Shown: piece after piece, positions 33,427-42,978 of the stretch | Numbering within the stretch: the stretch's first letter is position 1 | Layout of the letters: the number at the start of each line of letters is the position of its first letter | Source of the DNA: Paractinoplanes aksuensis | Lineage (GTDB): Bacteria > Actinomycetota > Actinomycetes > Mycobacteriales > Micromonosporaceae | Length of the DNA stretch: 64,000 nt | Direction: 5' to 3' | NCBI RefSeq assembly: GCF_024137025.1 | Contig: NZ_JAMYJR010000013.1 | Span: 372,001 to 436,000, forward strand | Notes under the pieces: generated by a model | The model's database searches: none | Told to the model about the DNA's origin: nothing | What the model saw: only the letters and a program-made list of their open reading frames with translations | Program-made: the position numbers and the translations under genes

Positions 33427-34605
33427 CTACCTGTCGGCGATGCGCACCGCGTACTGGAGGCCGGCGAGCTGGTTTCGTCCGCTGCGACCCAGGGTGTCAC
33501 TGGAGGCGAGCCTATCGAGGACCTCGGTGAGCGTCGCGCGCGTGGCCGGTGCGTCGTTGATCAGGGTTGGCCGGGAAGCGATCAGGGTGTGCAGCGTCGA
33601 CAGGTTCAACGGCAGGTGTGAAGTGGCCGGGTCGAGTCGCTTCAGAAGGTGATCGAGGAGCCGGATGCCGGTCCACGAGCGGGTGTCGGTGTCGAACATG
33701 AATGTGTCGTTGGTCTGGTCGGCGCTCAGCTCACCGATCCAGTAGGCCCAGTAATTGAGGTTGGCGACCTGCTGGGACTGATGTGTCATGTGGGCGACGA
33801 AGTCGTGCAGATGGGTGCCGTCTCCCGCCACGGCCAAGGCGACCGAGGCGGAGCGCGCCTCCAGCAGCTCCGCGATGTTGCCATCGGCTGGTCGTTTGCG
33901 TCCGGCCCGATCCCATTCTTGGCGGAGCCATCCGACAGTGTCGGGCCGACCGTCGAAGCCCAGCAGGTAGACCGCTTGCCGGCGGAGAAGAGCTTCATCG
34001 TTGTGCCGGGCGCGCTCGGCGATCGTCAGGAGGTGGTCGAGGAACCGCTGGCGTTCCTCGGCACCGAGTGCGGGATGTCTGGGTGTGGGACCACGTCGTG
34101 CGACGAGTGGCACGAACTCCTGCAGATGCTGCGGTGTCCGGCTGAGGATCGGCCAGAGGATCAGATTCGTGATCGTCCAGCGGTGGACACTGGCCGCCAG
34201 GGGATGGCTGTCAGGGCTCACCCACGCCGCGCCGGCCGTGACGCCGGTGGCGAGCACCTGATCCGCCTCGACCGCCTCACGAAGGCGCAGCCCGGTCGAG
34301 GCTGGAGCGCCCAGCCGCGACAGTCGGCTGCACAAACGAAGGAAGTCGCCGGCGCTCACGGCTGAGAGCGGCCGGCGACCCGATTCCCACCCCTGAATGG
34401 TGGTGACGTCAGCCTCCAGCACTTCCGCGAGTTTCTCCTGGGTCAACCCGGCCGATTGTCGGGCCAGGCGCAGCACGGAACCCGAAATAAGCCCTGACGC
34501 GCGCGAACCCTGACTGTCAGTCAGAGTTGCCGAATTGCGCGTCAAGAAGTCCTCCCGGAATCGCTTTGCCGTGTGTCTCTGACCTGTACTGCCAGTCTGT
34601 TCCAC
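33427..34605 (-). CDS. XRE-family regulator with large C-terminal domain
   Basis: 392 residues. A Cro/CI-type helix-turn-helix occupies about 40-95 (LRLARQSAGLTQEKLAEVLE then TTIQGWESGRRPL). The remaining 290 residues are alpha-helical, with Trp/Leu-rich segments and no enzyme motif. Actinomycetes carry many such XRE proteins with long sensory tails, often beside a small partner gene. The HD phosphohydrolase follows it by 12 bp. The first 35 residues are polar and rich in Ser/Thr. A shorter start at a later Met is possible, since the one used lacks a strong ribosome site. Targets are unknown. Confidence 0.85.
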   Translation of the reverse strand: MEQTGSTGQRHTAKRFREDFLTRNSATLTDSQGSRASGLISGSVLRLARQSAGLTQEKLAEVLEADVTTIQGWESGRRPLSAVSAGDFLRLCSRLSRLGAPASTGLRLREAVEADQVLATGVTAGAAWVSPDSHPLAASVHRWTITNLILWPILSRTPQHLQEFVPLVARRGPTPRHPALGAEERQRFLDHLLTIAERARHNDEALLRRQAVYLLGFDGRPDTVGWLRQEWDRAGRKRPADGNIAELLEARSASVALAVAGDGTHLHDFVAHMTHQSQQVANLNYWAYWIGELSADQTNDTFMFDTDTRSWTGIRLLDHLLKRLDPATSHLPLNLSTLHTLIASRPTLINDAPATRATLTEVLDRLASSDTLGRSGRNQLAGLQYAVRIADR

Positions 34606-34674
34606 TCACGACTTGCCGATCGTACCGTCCTTTCAGCAGTGCGAGAAATCGCCATGAGAGGGAGGTGAGGTTGG

Positions 34675-34911
34675 ATGACGGGGGATACGTATTACGCGAT
34701 CTCAGCCGACCGGCTGCTCAGTAGGGCTCAGGCGGTTCTTGACGAGCACGTCACCTCGAGCGCCACCGGCCGTTGCTTGGCCTGTGAGTCGGCGGGGCCC
34801 TGCTGGCGCAGGGAGAGCGCCGTCGCGATCTTCTCGCGGAGCCTGCGGTTGCCGGTGCGGCGTCCCGGAGCGAGTCGGCCCGAGTTGCTCAATGCACGCC
34901 GGGTCAGGTAG
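34675..34911 (+). CDS. Small hypothetical protein of actinomycete type
   Basis: 78 residues, starting at an ATG preceded by GGTGAGG. It contains a CxxC-like pair (CLACESAGPCW) and a basic C-terminal tail. I recall similar 70-90 residue proteins next to the CDVKRAALR-type gene in Micromonosporaceae, but no function is known. The next gene starts 8-14 bp downstream and is probably co-transcribed. Confidence 0.6.
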   Translation: MTGDTYYAISADRLLSRAQAVLDEHVTSSATGRCLACESAGPCWRRESAVAIFSRSLRLPVRRPGASRPELLNARRVR

Positions 34912-34924
34912 TGATCTTGTGCAT

Positions 34925-35200
34925 ATGCCGGATCGGCCGGGCTGGAGGTGCCGGGATTGCGGGCATCCGTGGCCGTGTGACGTCAAACGCGCTGCGCTGA
35001 GATCCGAATATCGGGATGACCGCACCTCATTGCTGGTCTATCTCGGATTCTTTTTCGCCGAGGCGGTCGATGATCTTTCCGCAACGGGATCGTTCGATTT
35101 GCACGAGCGATTTCTGGGGCTGGCAGGTCGTCTACTCGGCAGCGGGGGCGACGAAAGTGCCGCGGCCGACGACGGTGACGACCAGGCCTCGTTCGCGTAG
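34925..35200 (+). CDS. Small conserved protein, Micromonosporaceae type
   Basis: 91 residues from the ATG at 34925 (a GTG at 34919 is an alternative). The N-terminus has a compact Cys motif (WRCRDCGHPWPCD) followed by a helical region SLLVYLGFFFAEAVDDL and DLHERFLGLAGRLL, then an acidic tail. Proteins with this exact layout are common in Micromonosporaceae and are often mislabelled flavin reductase; I see no flavin-binding motif. The three or four Cys could bind a metal. Its 3' end is overlapped on the opposite strand by a GntR remnant. Confidence 0.65.
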   Translation: MPDRPGWRCRDCGHPWPCDVKRAALRSEYRDDRTSLLVYLGFFFAEAVDDLSATGSFDLHERFLGLAGRLLGSGGDESAAADDGDDQASFA

Positions 35201-35278
35201 TAGCTGGAGGGACTTGCGGGCTGTGCCGCGGGCGACGCCGTGCTCCTGGACCAGCTGGTTTCGGAGTGAACGATGCAT
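35132..35278 (-). pseudogene. Truncated GntR-family regulator
   Basis: A 48-codon minus-strand frame encodes the second half of a GntR winged helix: NQLVQEHGVARGTARKSLQL, then LRERGLVVTVVGRGTFVA. This is the canonical recognition helix and wing. The first helices (normally a GxxLPS-type segment) are missing, and an in-frame stop sits two codons upstream of the ATG. It therefore looks like a decayed regulator rather than a complete gene. It overlaps the 3' end of the convergent small gene. Confidence 0.55.
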
Positions 35279-35389
35279 CGCCTACCTAGGGCGTTCGGGG
35301 GAGCAGGCCGAACCGTTCGTTCCATTGATTGACATCTATCAATGGGGGAAGGGTGGGGCGGACTGCCATCGCATCCACGGGGGAATGCC

Positions 35390-38300
35390 ATGCGAAAGCC
35401 GCAGCGCTCCAGGCTGTGCTATCTAGCCATCCCGATCCTCACGGCGGCCATGCTGGCCGTGCCGTCACCGTCCAATGCCGCTGTCGCGGAGAGGGCGCCC
35501 ACCGCCCCACCAGGCGCGGGCCCGGTCGACCGCGGGCTGCCGCCTGAGGCCACCAAGAACCACGGTCTGCCGGCCGGTCAGGCGGCCGAGCCCGTCCCGC
35601 CGGCGACCGAAGCCGCGGGTAAGCCGCAGAAGGCCGCCACCACAGCCAAGGCCGACCGGCGTGAGGCCACAGTCAAAACCCTGCGCCTCAACGCGCAGCT
35701 GGCCCCACCGACCCAGCCCATCGTCCGCCCGGGCTATCTGCTCGGCGACACCTCGCTGGTCGTCTATTTCAACGCCGACATCGGTCCCACCGACCGCTGG
35801 TGGGCCACCGTCCGCGACGTCGAGTCGGCCACCGAGCAGCGCTCAGTCGACCTCACCCAGGCCGACCTCAACATCTGCTCCTTCCCAGCCACCTACTGCC
35901 GCAGCTTCGGCGCCGCCGAGGGCTGGGTCCTCGACCCCGCCCGCACCTACACAGTCACCGTCACCGTGGCCACCGCCGAGGGCGAGCTGAGCAGCCCCGA
36001 GTCCGCCCCGGCCAAGCCCCGGCGGGTCGAGACGCCACCCTCAGTCCCGGCCAGCCAGGCCGTAGGTTGCGGCTGCGCCACCGTCCTGGGCACCACAGTC
36101 CGCGCTCAAGCCTTCCGCGGCCAGATGGTCAACACCGGCACCGGCACGTACACCCGGGTCGAGCAGGACTTCGCCATGCCGAGCTTCGGCATTCCGTTCC
36201 GGCTGGCCCGCTACTACTCCTCCGGCAACACCGCGCGCGGCCTCTTCGGGCCGGGCTGGAGTTCCTCGTACGACGTCCGCATCGTAGCCGCCGACGGCGG
36301 CGCCGCGCGGGTGCGGGCCGAGGACGGCGCCGAAGCCGTCTACACCGGTGGCGCGGACGGCACCTACAGCGCCCCGGCCGGCGTACGCGCAAAGCTCGCC
36401 AAAACTGACACCGGCTGGCAGCTGACCCCGCCTGACCGACGAGTCCTCAGTTTCGACGCGTCCGGCAAGCTCGTCTCCGTCAAGAACCCGCGCGGCGACG
36501 GCGTCACGCTCACCTACACGAGCACCGGCGCCCTCGACCGCGTCACCGACCCGAGCGGCCGCGTCGTCAAGTTCGAGACCCGGACCGACCTGGGCCTGGT
36601 CACCAAGGTGACGATGCCCGACGGGCGCAGCGCCCAGTTCGACTACCAGGACGGTCGCCTGCTCAAGACCCAGGACGCCCGCCGCAGCGTCACCTCCTAC
36701 GGCTACGACGCCGCCGGGCGCCTGACCACCGTGCACGACCCGCGGGGCACCCGCCAACTGCTCAACGAGTACGACGCCACCGGTCGCGTCGCCAAGCAGA
36801 CCGACGCGCTCAACGGCGTCACCACCTTCGCCTGGGACGCCGGGCAGCAGCGGGCCACCACCACCGACCCGGACGGGGTCGTGGTGGTCGACGGCTACCG
36901 CGACAACGTGCTTCTGTTCAGCCGTAACGCCAACAACGACGTGGTCAACACGCGTTATGACGGCAAGTTGCAGAAGAGCCTCGTCGTCGACCCCAAGGGC
37001 AACCAGGAGTCGACCGCGTTCGACGCGGACGGCAACCCGCGGACCCGTACGGCGCCCGAGCCTTTCTCTTTCACCCAGACCAGTGACTTCGACAACCGCG
37101 GGAACCAGACCCAGTACACCGATGGTCGCGGGCAGAAGTGGATCTACACGTACAACGAGTTCAACGAGCTGACCAGTCAGCGCAACCCGGAGCAGAAGAC
37201 CGGCTACCAGTACGAGTACGACAGCAAGGGCCAGGTCGTCAAGCGGACCGACCCTCGGGGCAAAACCACGACCTACACGTACGACGCCGACGGCAACCGG
37301 ACGTCCGAGAGCATGCCGACCGGGCGTAAAACCGTTATGACGTACGACAAGACGGGCCGGATGAGTTCGGTCGTCGACCCGCGCGGCACAGTGTCGGGGG
37401 CCGACCCGGACAAGTTCCGCACCCGGTACGAGTACGACGGCGAGAACCAGATCGTCGAGATGCGCAAGCCGGGCAAGCTGCTGCCGTACCGCTGGACCTT
37501 CGACGAGCTCGGCCAGCTCGCCGTCGAGACCGACCCGCTGGCCGGCAACACCCACCACACGTACGACAAAGCCGGTCGCCCGATCCTCACCAAGGACCCG
37601 GTCGGCAACGTCAGCGCCACGGAATACACCGCGGCCGGCCGGCGCAAGTCGATGACGCTCGACCCGGGCGGGCTCGAGCTCACCACGAGCTGGACCTACG
37701 ACGCCAACGGGCGGGTGGCCACCGAGGTCGCGCCCATCGGCAACGCCGACGCGGCCCAGAAGGCGCTGTTCACCAGCACGTTCCACTACGACTTCAACGG
37801 CAACCTGGTGCAGGCCGACCGGCCCTACGGCTCGGACGCGACGCGGGTCAAGGTGGACACCGCGTTCGACTCGCTGGACCGGCCGAACGAGCAGGTCGAC
37901 CAGCTCGGCAACAGCACCTCGGTGCGCTACGACAACAACGGCAACGTCGTCGGCATGACCGACGAGAACGGCGAGTCCCTGACGAGCACGTTCGACGGGG
38001 CCAACCGGCGTACGGGAAGCTCCTCGCCGGGCGGCGGGGGCAATGCCGGCATCGAGTACGACGAGGTGGGCAACCCGACCAAGCAGACCACCCCGACCGG
38101 TGGCGTCATCACCTGGAAGTACGACGACGACGGCCGGCCCACCGAGATCACCGATCCGCGGGGCAACGTCGCCGGCGCCGACCCGGCCGACTACACCACG
38201 AAGTACGGCTACGACCAGGCCGGCAACCAGGTCTCGGTGACCGACCCGCTGGGCAACCTGACCAAGCAGTCGTTCGACGCCAACGACCGCGTGACCGCGG

Positions 38301-41300
38301 TGACCGACGCCAACAACCACACGACCAGGTACGGCTACAACGACAACGACTGGCTGACCTCGGTCACCGGGCCGGACGCCACGATCCTGTCCACGACCTT
38401 CCAGTACAACGCGAACGGCCAGGAGGTCCGGCGCACCGACCCGCTGCTGCGCTCGAAGTTCACCGAGTACGACCGGGCCGGGCGCACCGAGGCCACGACT
38501 GACGGGCTGGGTCGCCGGCGGGAGTACGTCTACGACGCCAACTCGCAGGTGGTGCAGGAGCGGACCGCGCGGCTGCTGCCGAGCCGGCCCGACCCGGACG
38601 GCACGATCTTCTACGGGTACGACAACGTGGGCCGGCTGACCAGCAAGAAGCTCGGCGAGAACGGCACCCTCTACACGTACGGGTACGACGCCAAGAACAA
38701 GCTCACCGCGGCGGCCGACCCGACCGGGGTGCAGTCCTATACGTACGACAAAACCGAGCGGCTGACCGAGGTCGCCCGCGGCGACGAGATCTTCGGCTAC
38801 ACGTACGACGCCGAGGACCGCATCACCGACCGCAGCTACCCGGACGGCACGAAGATCGCCGCCGACTACGACGACGGCGACCGCGTCACGGCGCTGACCA
38901 GCAGCAAGGGCGGCACGAGCGCGCGCTACGAGTTCGGGTACGACGTCGCCGACAACCTGACCAGGACCACCTACCCGAGCTCGACCGGCGTCGTCGAGAA
39001 CCGCGAGTACGACCGGGCCGGCCGGATGACCGGCATCGAGGCGACCAAGGGCGGCACCACGCTCAGCGCCTTCGACCTGGTGCTCGACAAGGTGGGCAAC
39101 CCGACCCGGATCACCGAGACCAAGGGCGAGCCGGGCCAGCCGACCAGCACCGAGGCCACGGCCTACACGTACGACGAGGCCGACCGGCTGACCGCGGAGT
39201 GCTTCGGGGCGCAGGCCTGCTCCGGCTCGAGCGCTTCCCGGACCGACTACACGTACGACCTGGTCGGCAACCGCACCACCAAGAAGGTGGCCGCACCGGG
39301 CGAGAACACGCTCACCAAGTACACGTACGACGCCGCCGACCAGCTGATCATCGAGGCGACGGCCGGTTCGCGAGCCAACCTGCGGACCTTCGCGTACGAC
39401 GAGGAGGGCAACCAGACCCGGGCCGGGTCGGACAAATTCACGTACTCGCTCGACCACCGGATGACCTCGGCCACCGTCAACGGCAAGACCACCAACTACA
39501 CGTTCGACGCGGTCGGCAACCGGATCCAGGCCGTCACCGGCACCGGCGCCGACCAGATCGTGCAGAAGTGGTCGTGGGACAGCGCCGGCCCGCGCGCCAT
39601 CCTGGCCGCGGAGTCGCAGACCGGCGGCGGCACCACCCAGCAGCGCAGCTATCTCTACAACCCGGGCGGTCAGGCGCTCGGTCTGATGGCCGGGGCGACC
39701 GCGCACTCGTACCTGCACGACTGGCTCGGTGGCGTCTCCGGCGTGGTGTCGGCCGACGGCACCCCGCAATGGTCGTACGACTACGACGCCTTCGGGGTCA
39801 CCGAGAGCTCGAAGCTGACCGCCGACGCGCCCGTCAATCCGCTGCAGTACACCGGCGCCTACCAGGACGCCGGCCAGGGCAGCCGGTACGCGATGGGCGC
39901 CCGCAACTACGACCCGGGCACCGGCCGCTTCGACGCCACCGACCCGGTGGCCCAGCCCAAGACCGACCCGGCGGTGTCGTCGTACTCGTACACGAACGCC
40001 CGCCCGACCGTCCAGACCGACCCGACCGGCGAGGACCCGGACAGCGGCGGCGTGTTCTACGGCAGCGTCACCGCGGCCGAGCACCGCATGAACAACGCGG
40101 ACGCGGGGGCCGCCACCACCGACGCCACCGTGCCCGACGGCGGGATGGTCGAGGTCGACAACCCGGAGTGGCTCAACGCGAAGAAGCTGGTCGACGAGGC
40201 CGAGGGCTTCGTCAAGCAGATCGGCGACGAGATCGTCAACCTCATCCTCGATCTGGTCGGCTTCAACGACGCCAAGGCCTGCATCACCGAGGGTGACATC
40301 GTCGCCTGCATCTCGACCGCGTTGCAGGCGGTGCCGTGGGGCAAGATGTTCAAGGCCGCCAAGGTCGCCATCAAGGCCGTCGGCGTGGGGCGGCGCCTCA
40401 TCGACGCGTACGGCAATCTGAAGGCGGCCCGGAACGCGCTGACCTCGATCCCGCAGCGGATCAAGAAGTTGGTCGACGCGCCGGTGACGGCGGTGAAGTC
40501 CGGTGCCGCGAAACAGGTCGAGAACACGGTCAAGGCGGCCAAGGACATCGGCGGCAAGGCCAAGGCCACGGCCAAGAACGCCGTCAACAAAGTCCGGAAC
40601 AAGGCCAAGTCGGCGACCGAGGAAAGTTGCAAGGTCGCCAAGGGCGCGAGCAAGCGACTGTCCAACTCGTTCCTGGCCGGCACGCTCGTGCTGATGGCCG
40701 ACGGCACCAGCAAGCCGATCGAAAAGGTCGAGCCCGGCGACACGGTGAAGGCCACCGACGCGGCCACCGGCCTCAGCGAGCCCCAGCAGGTCGTCGCGTC
40801 GATCACCGGCAGCGGGGACAAGAGCCTGGTCGAACTGACCGTGGCCGGCGCCACGATCACCGCTACCGCCGGCCACAAGTTCTACAGTCCCGGCCGGGGC
40901 TGGATCATCGCCGACGACCTCGAGCCCGGCGACAAGCTGCGGGACACCGGCGGGCGTACGGTCGCGGTCAAGGCCACGCGCGACTACAAGGCCAAGACCG
41001 AGGTCTACAACCTCACCGTCGACAACACGCACACGTACTACGTGAAGGCCGGCCACAACCAGGTCCTCGTGCACAACTGCATGACGACCCAGGCCATCAC
41101 GGAACGCCTGCAGGAGCACGTCGACGCGGTCGTCAACGACTTCGAGAACGGTCTGATCGGCCTGAGCCCGGGCCGGCAGGGCGCGGTGTGGGGCGCTATC
41201 GCCAAGAGGGGCCGCGAGAGAGGTTCGTCGGCCTATGAGATGCACCGTGGGGCAGTGATCGACGAGCACGTCAAGCGAAGGGTGGAACAGGACCCGAAGC

Positions 41301-41461
41301 TGAACAAGATCCTGCACATCTGCAGCCTCTTCGAGGAATGTCCGGACTTCCACGATCCGACCCGGAACGTATGGTGGGACATGACCACCGACAGTGGCTG
41401 GAAGTCGCACAGCAAATACACCAAGTTGTTCGGCCGGGGCATTTATCTGCCCACTCGATAG
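35390..41461 (+). CDS. Secreted RHS-repeat polymorphic toxin with Hint domain
   Basis: 2023 residues from the ATG at 35390, chosen because a Sec signal peptide starts there (basic MRKPQRSR, hydrophobic core, cleavage near SNAAVA at about 30). Order: a Thr/Pro/Ala linker, an Fn3-like segment (about 110-220), a DUF6531-like entry (FAMPSFGIPFRLARYYSSG, about 260), then more than 30 YD/RHS repeats to the core motif (DPGTGRFDATDPV near 1507). An Ala/Lys-rich linker and a Hint/intein-like domain (about 1757-1896, ending VLVHNC) follow. The last 127 residues are the toxin tip, with DFHDPTRNVWWDMTT and FGRGIYLPT, probably a nuclease. The RHS shell would enclose the toxin and Hint would release it. 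The residue where Hint normally has Cys is Ser. The immunity protein should be encoded next. Confidence 0.9.
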   Translation: MRKPQRSRLCYLAIPILTAAMLAVPSPSNAAVAERAPTAPPGAGPVDRGLPPEATKNHGLPAGQAAEPVPPATEAAGKPQKAATTAKADRREATVKTLRLNAQLAPPTQPIVRPGYLLGDTSLVVYFNADIGPTDRWWATVRDVESATEQRSVDLTQADLNICSFPATYCRSFGAAEGWVLDPARTYTVTVTVATAEGELSSPESAPAKPRRVETPPSVPASQAVGCGCATVLGTTVRAQAFRGQMVNTGTGTYTRVEQDFAMPSFGIPFRLARYYSSGNTARGLFGPGWSSSYDVRIVAADGGAARVRAEDGAEAVYTGGADGTYSAPAGVRAKLAKTDTGWQLTPPDRRVLSFDASGKLVSVKNPRGDGVTLTYTSTGALDRVTDPSGRVVKFETRTDLGLVTKVTMPDGRSAQFDYQDGRLLKTQDARRSVTSYGYDAAGRLTTVHDPRGTRQLLNEYDATGRVAKQTDALNGVTTFAWDAGQQRATTTDPDGVVVVDGYRDNVLLFSRNANNDVVNTRYDGKLQKSLVVDPKGNQESTAFDADGNPRTRTAPEPFSFTQTSDFDNRGNQTQYTDGRGQKWIYTYNEFNELTSQRNPEQKTGYQYEYDSKGQVVKRTDPRGKTTTYTYDADGNRTSESMPTGRKTVMTYDKTGRMSSVVDPRGTVSGADPDKFRTRYEYDGENQIVEMRKPGKLLPYRWTFDELGQLAVETDPLAGNTHHTYDKAGRPILTKDPVGNVSATEYTAAGRRKSMTLDPGGLELTTSWTYDANGRVATEVAPIGNADAAQKALFTSTFHYDFNGNLVQADRPYGSDATRVKVDTAFDSLDRPNEQVDQLGNSTSVRYDNNGNVVGMTDENGESLTSTFDGANRRTGSSSPGGGGNAGIEYDEVGNPTKQTTPTGGVITWKYDDDGRPTEITDPRGNVAGADPADYTTKYGYDQAGNQVSVTDPLGNLTKQSFDANDRVTAVTDANNHTTRYGYNDNDWLTSVTGPDATILSTTFQYNANGQEVRRTDPLLRSKFTEYDRAGRTEATTDGLGRRREYVYDANSQVVQERTARLLPSRPDPDGTIFYGYDNVGRLTSKKLGENGTLYTYGYDAKNKLTAAADPTGVQSYTYDKTERLTEVARGDEIFGYTYDAEDRITDRSYPDGTKIAADYDDGDRVTALTSSKGGTSARYEFGYDVADNLTRTTYPSSTGVVENREYDRAGRMTGIEATKGGTTLSAFDLVLDKVGNPTRITETKGEPGQPTSTEATAYTYDEADRLTAECFGAQACSGSSASRTDYTYDLVGNRTTKKVAAPGENTLTKYTYDAADQLIIEATAGSRANLRTFAYDEEGNQTRAGSDKFTYSLDHRMTSATVNGKTTNYTFDAVGNRIQAVTGTGADQIVQKWSWDSAGPRAILAAESQTGGGTTQQRSYLYNPGGQALGLMAGATAHSYLHDWLGGVSGVVSADGTPQWSYDYDAFGVTESSKLTADAPVNPLQYTGAYQDAGQGSRYAMGARNYDPGTGRFDATDPVAQPKTDPAVSSYSYTNARPTVQTDPTGEDPDSGGVFYGSVTAAEHRMNNADAGAATTDATVPDGGMVEVDNPEWLNAKKLVDEAEGFVKQIGDEIVNLILDLVGFNDAKACITEGDIVACISTALQAVPWGKMFKAAKVAIKAVGVGRRLIDAYGNLKAARNALTSIPQRIKKLVDAPVTAVKSGAAKQVENTVKAAKDIGGKAKATAKNAVNKVRNKAKSATEESCKVAKGASKRLSNSFLAGTLVLMADGTSKPIEKVEPGDTVKATDAATGLSEPQQVVASITGSGDKSLVELTVAGATITATAGHKFYSPGRGWIIADDLEPGDKLRDTGGRTVAVKATRDYKAKTEVYNLTVDNTHTYYVKAGHNQVLVHNCMTTQAITERLQEHVDAVVNDFENGLIGLSPGRQGAVWGAIAKRGRERGSSAYEMHRGAVIDEHVKRRVEQDPKLNKILHICSLFEECPDFHDPTRNVWWDMTTDSGWKSHSKYTKLFGRGIYLPTR

Positions 41462-41471
41462 GGGTCAAGAC

Positions 41472-42359
41472 ATGGCGCGCAGGGAGCTGATCGACCGCTG
41501 GCGTACGGGAAATCTCCGCACCGAGATTCTCCGGCGGCTGGCCGACGGCAGCTCCCTGCTCGACCTCGAGCTCTCCACGGTGGAGGGCCGGCTCGACCTG
41601 CGGGGCTTCCCGGCCGGCGGCCTGGACTCGCAGGCGCCCACGATCGCCGGCGTGGATCTCCAGTACGCCACATTGGCCCGCGCCCACCTCGAGGACGTCA
41701 ATTTCCGTGATTGCCGTTTCGACGGGGCCGATCTGACCCGGGCGGTGTTCACCGACGGATCCATCGCCGAATCCACGATGGTGCGGGCGACGCTGCAGGA
41801 AGCGATTCTGGCCCGCACCACGTGGCAGTCGGTCGACCTGACCGGCGCCAAGATGAAGAAGTTCTCGGCCGAGCGCACCCACTTCGCGGGCTGCACCTTC
41901 CCGGCCCTGCCCAAGGCCGAGTTCGCCGGCTGCACCATCGAGGACTCGGTATTCACCGGCGCGCTGATCGAAACGCGTTTCCTGGGGCGGGCCCACGACA
42001 GCGCGGTGCTGCGGCGGGTCACGTTCCAGTCCGACGAGGCGAAATACCCCGAGTTCGACGGCGTCGACTTCGACGAGGTCACGTTCCCCCCGGGCGACAA
42101 CCTGATCGTCGTACCGCGGAACTTCAAGGACGTGGCCGAACGGGCGGGCCGGCTCTCCTCGGGCCGCGACGACCAGGCCGGCAAAGACCTGCGACGGTTC
42201 CTCTCGCACGAATCCTTGCGCCCCGGCCTGCGGGCGACGGCCGGCTGGGCCACGGCCCGGCATGTCCTCGTCGACGGCTATCCGAGCGGCGCGGAACTGG
42301 CGGATCTGGCGGTCACCATGCTGCGACGCGCGGCCGAAGATATTGATGCTGTGCGTTGA
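41472..42359 (+). CDS. Pentapeptide-repeat protein, candidate immunity protein
   Basis: 295 residues from the ATG at 41472, 10 bp after the toxin stop. The central part (about 55-200) contains pentapeptide repeats of the A(D/N)LxX type: ADLTRAVF, ATLQEAIL, VDLTGAKM. These form a right-handed quadrilateral beta helix that can mimic DNA or bind proteins. The N-terminal 50 residues are helical (ELIDRWRTGN) and the C-terminal 80 are helical with no motif. It has no signal peptide. Its place directly after a polymorphic toxin is where the cognate immunity gene is normally found, so an immunity role is a reasonable inference, though pentapeptide proteins are not the usual immunity family. Confidence 0.75.
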   Translation: MARRELIDRWRTGNLRTEILRRLADGSSLLDLELSTVEGRLDLRGFPAGGLDSQAPTIAGVDLQYATLARAHLEDVNFRDCRFDGADLTRAVFTDGSIAESTMVRATLQEAILARTTWQSVDLTGAKMKKFSAERTHFAGCTFPALPKAEFAGCTIEDSVFTGALIETRFLGRAHDSAVLRRVTFQSDEAKYPEFDGVDFDEVTFPPGDNLIVVPRNFKDVAERAGRLSSGRDDQAGKDLRRFLSHESLRPGLRATAGWATARHVLVDGYPSGAELADLAVTMLRRAAEDIDAVR

Positions 42360-42369
42360 GTAATCTCGG

Positions 42370-42975
42370 ATGATCGGTTTCACGGGCCGTACGAAGGACT
42401 CACGCCGGAACCTGCCGCCGAGCGCCCGGCACCGGCTGCTGCCCACCGGTAACGCCATCCAGGTCACCGGCGAGGAGAAACACCTGGCCGACCTGACGCC
42501 GTTCCTGCGTCCCGAGGGCGAGTGCTGGGTCCACGTCACCCTGCACGAACTCGTCGAGCAGGGCGCCCGCACGTCCAGGACCGTGATCGAGGTACGCCTG
42601 GAGGGGGCCCGGGTCGGCCAGCTCACGCCGAGGATGAGCGGCGAGCTGCTGCCCGCCCTGCACCACCTGGCCGAGCAGGGCGACACGGCCGCGGCCCGGG
42701 CGATCGTCAAGGGCAACCGGATCAAGGCCGAGGTCGTCCTGTACGCAGCCCGGGCCCACGAACTGCCCGAGAGCTGGCTGGCCCCCGCGCCCGCGCCGGC
42801 CGAGCAGCACGAGCACGAGCCGATACCGGCCGCACCCACCGGCGTACGCTTCGTGGTCCCACCCGGCTGGCCGAGTCCACCCGAAGGATGGACCCCGCCG
42901 GTGGGCTGGCGCCCCGACCCGTCCTGGGCGCCCGCCCCACCGGACTGGCAGTGGTGGGTGCTGACCTGGGATTAG
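42370..42975 (+). CDS. Hypothetical protein with HIRAN-like N-terminus and Pro/Trp-rich tail
   Basis: 201 residues. The N-terminal part (about 25-130) has alternating beta strands, with VIEVRLEGARVGQLTPRMS as the clearest; this faintly resembles HIRAN-like or SH3-type domains. The last 50 residues are a low-complexity tail with WPSPPEGW, TPPVGWRPDPSW and PAPPDWQWW, a motif seen at the ends of many actinobacterial proteins and thought to mediate contacts. It follows the pentapeptide gene by 10 bp, so it may share its transcript. Function unknown. Confidence 0.65.
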   Translation: MIGFTGRTKDSRRNLPPSARHRLLPTGNAIQVTGEEKHLADLTPFLRPEGECWVHVTLHELVEQGARTSRTVIEVRLEGARVGQLTPRMSGELLPALHHLAEQGDTAAARAIVKGNRIKAEVVLYAARAHELPESWLAPAPAPAEQHEHEPIPAAPTGVRFVVPPGWPSPPEGWTPPVGWRPDPSWAPAPPDWQWWVLTWD

Positions 42976-42978
42976 GGC

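Noticed and set aside
7519-34674. Mobile-element boundaries (integrase, transposase, tRNA attachment site) around the defence region
   Set aside because: I searched for integrase or transposase motifs and tRNA-like ends and saw none, so no element is claimed.
36041-41410. 1789-codon minus-strand frame opposite the RHS toxin
   Set aside because: Repetitive Val/Gly/Arg translation that mirrors the YD repeats; no motif or plausible start site.
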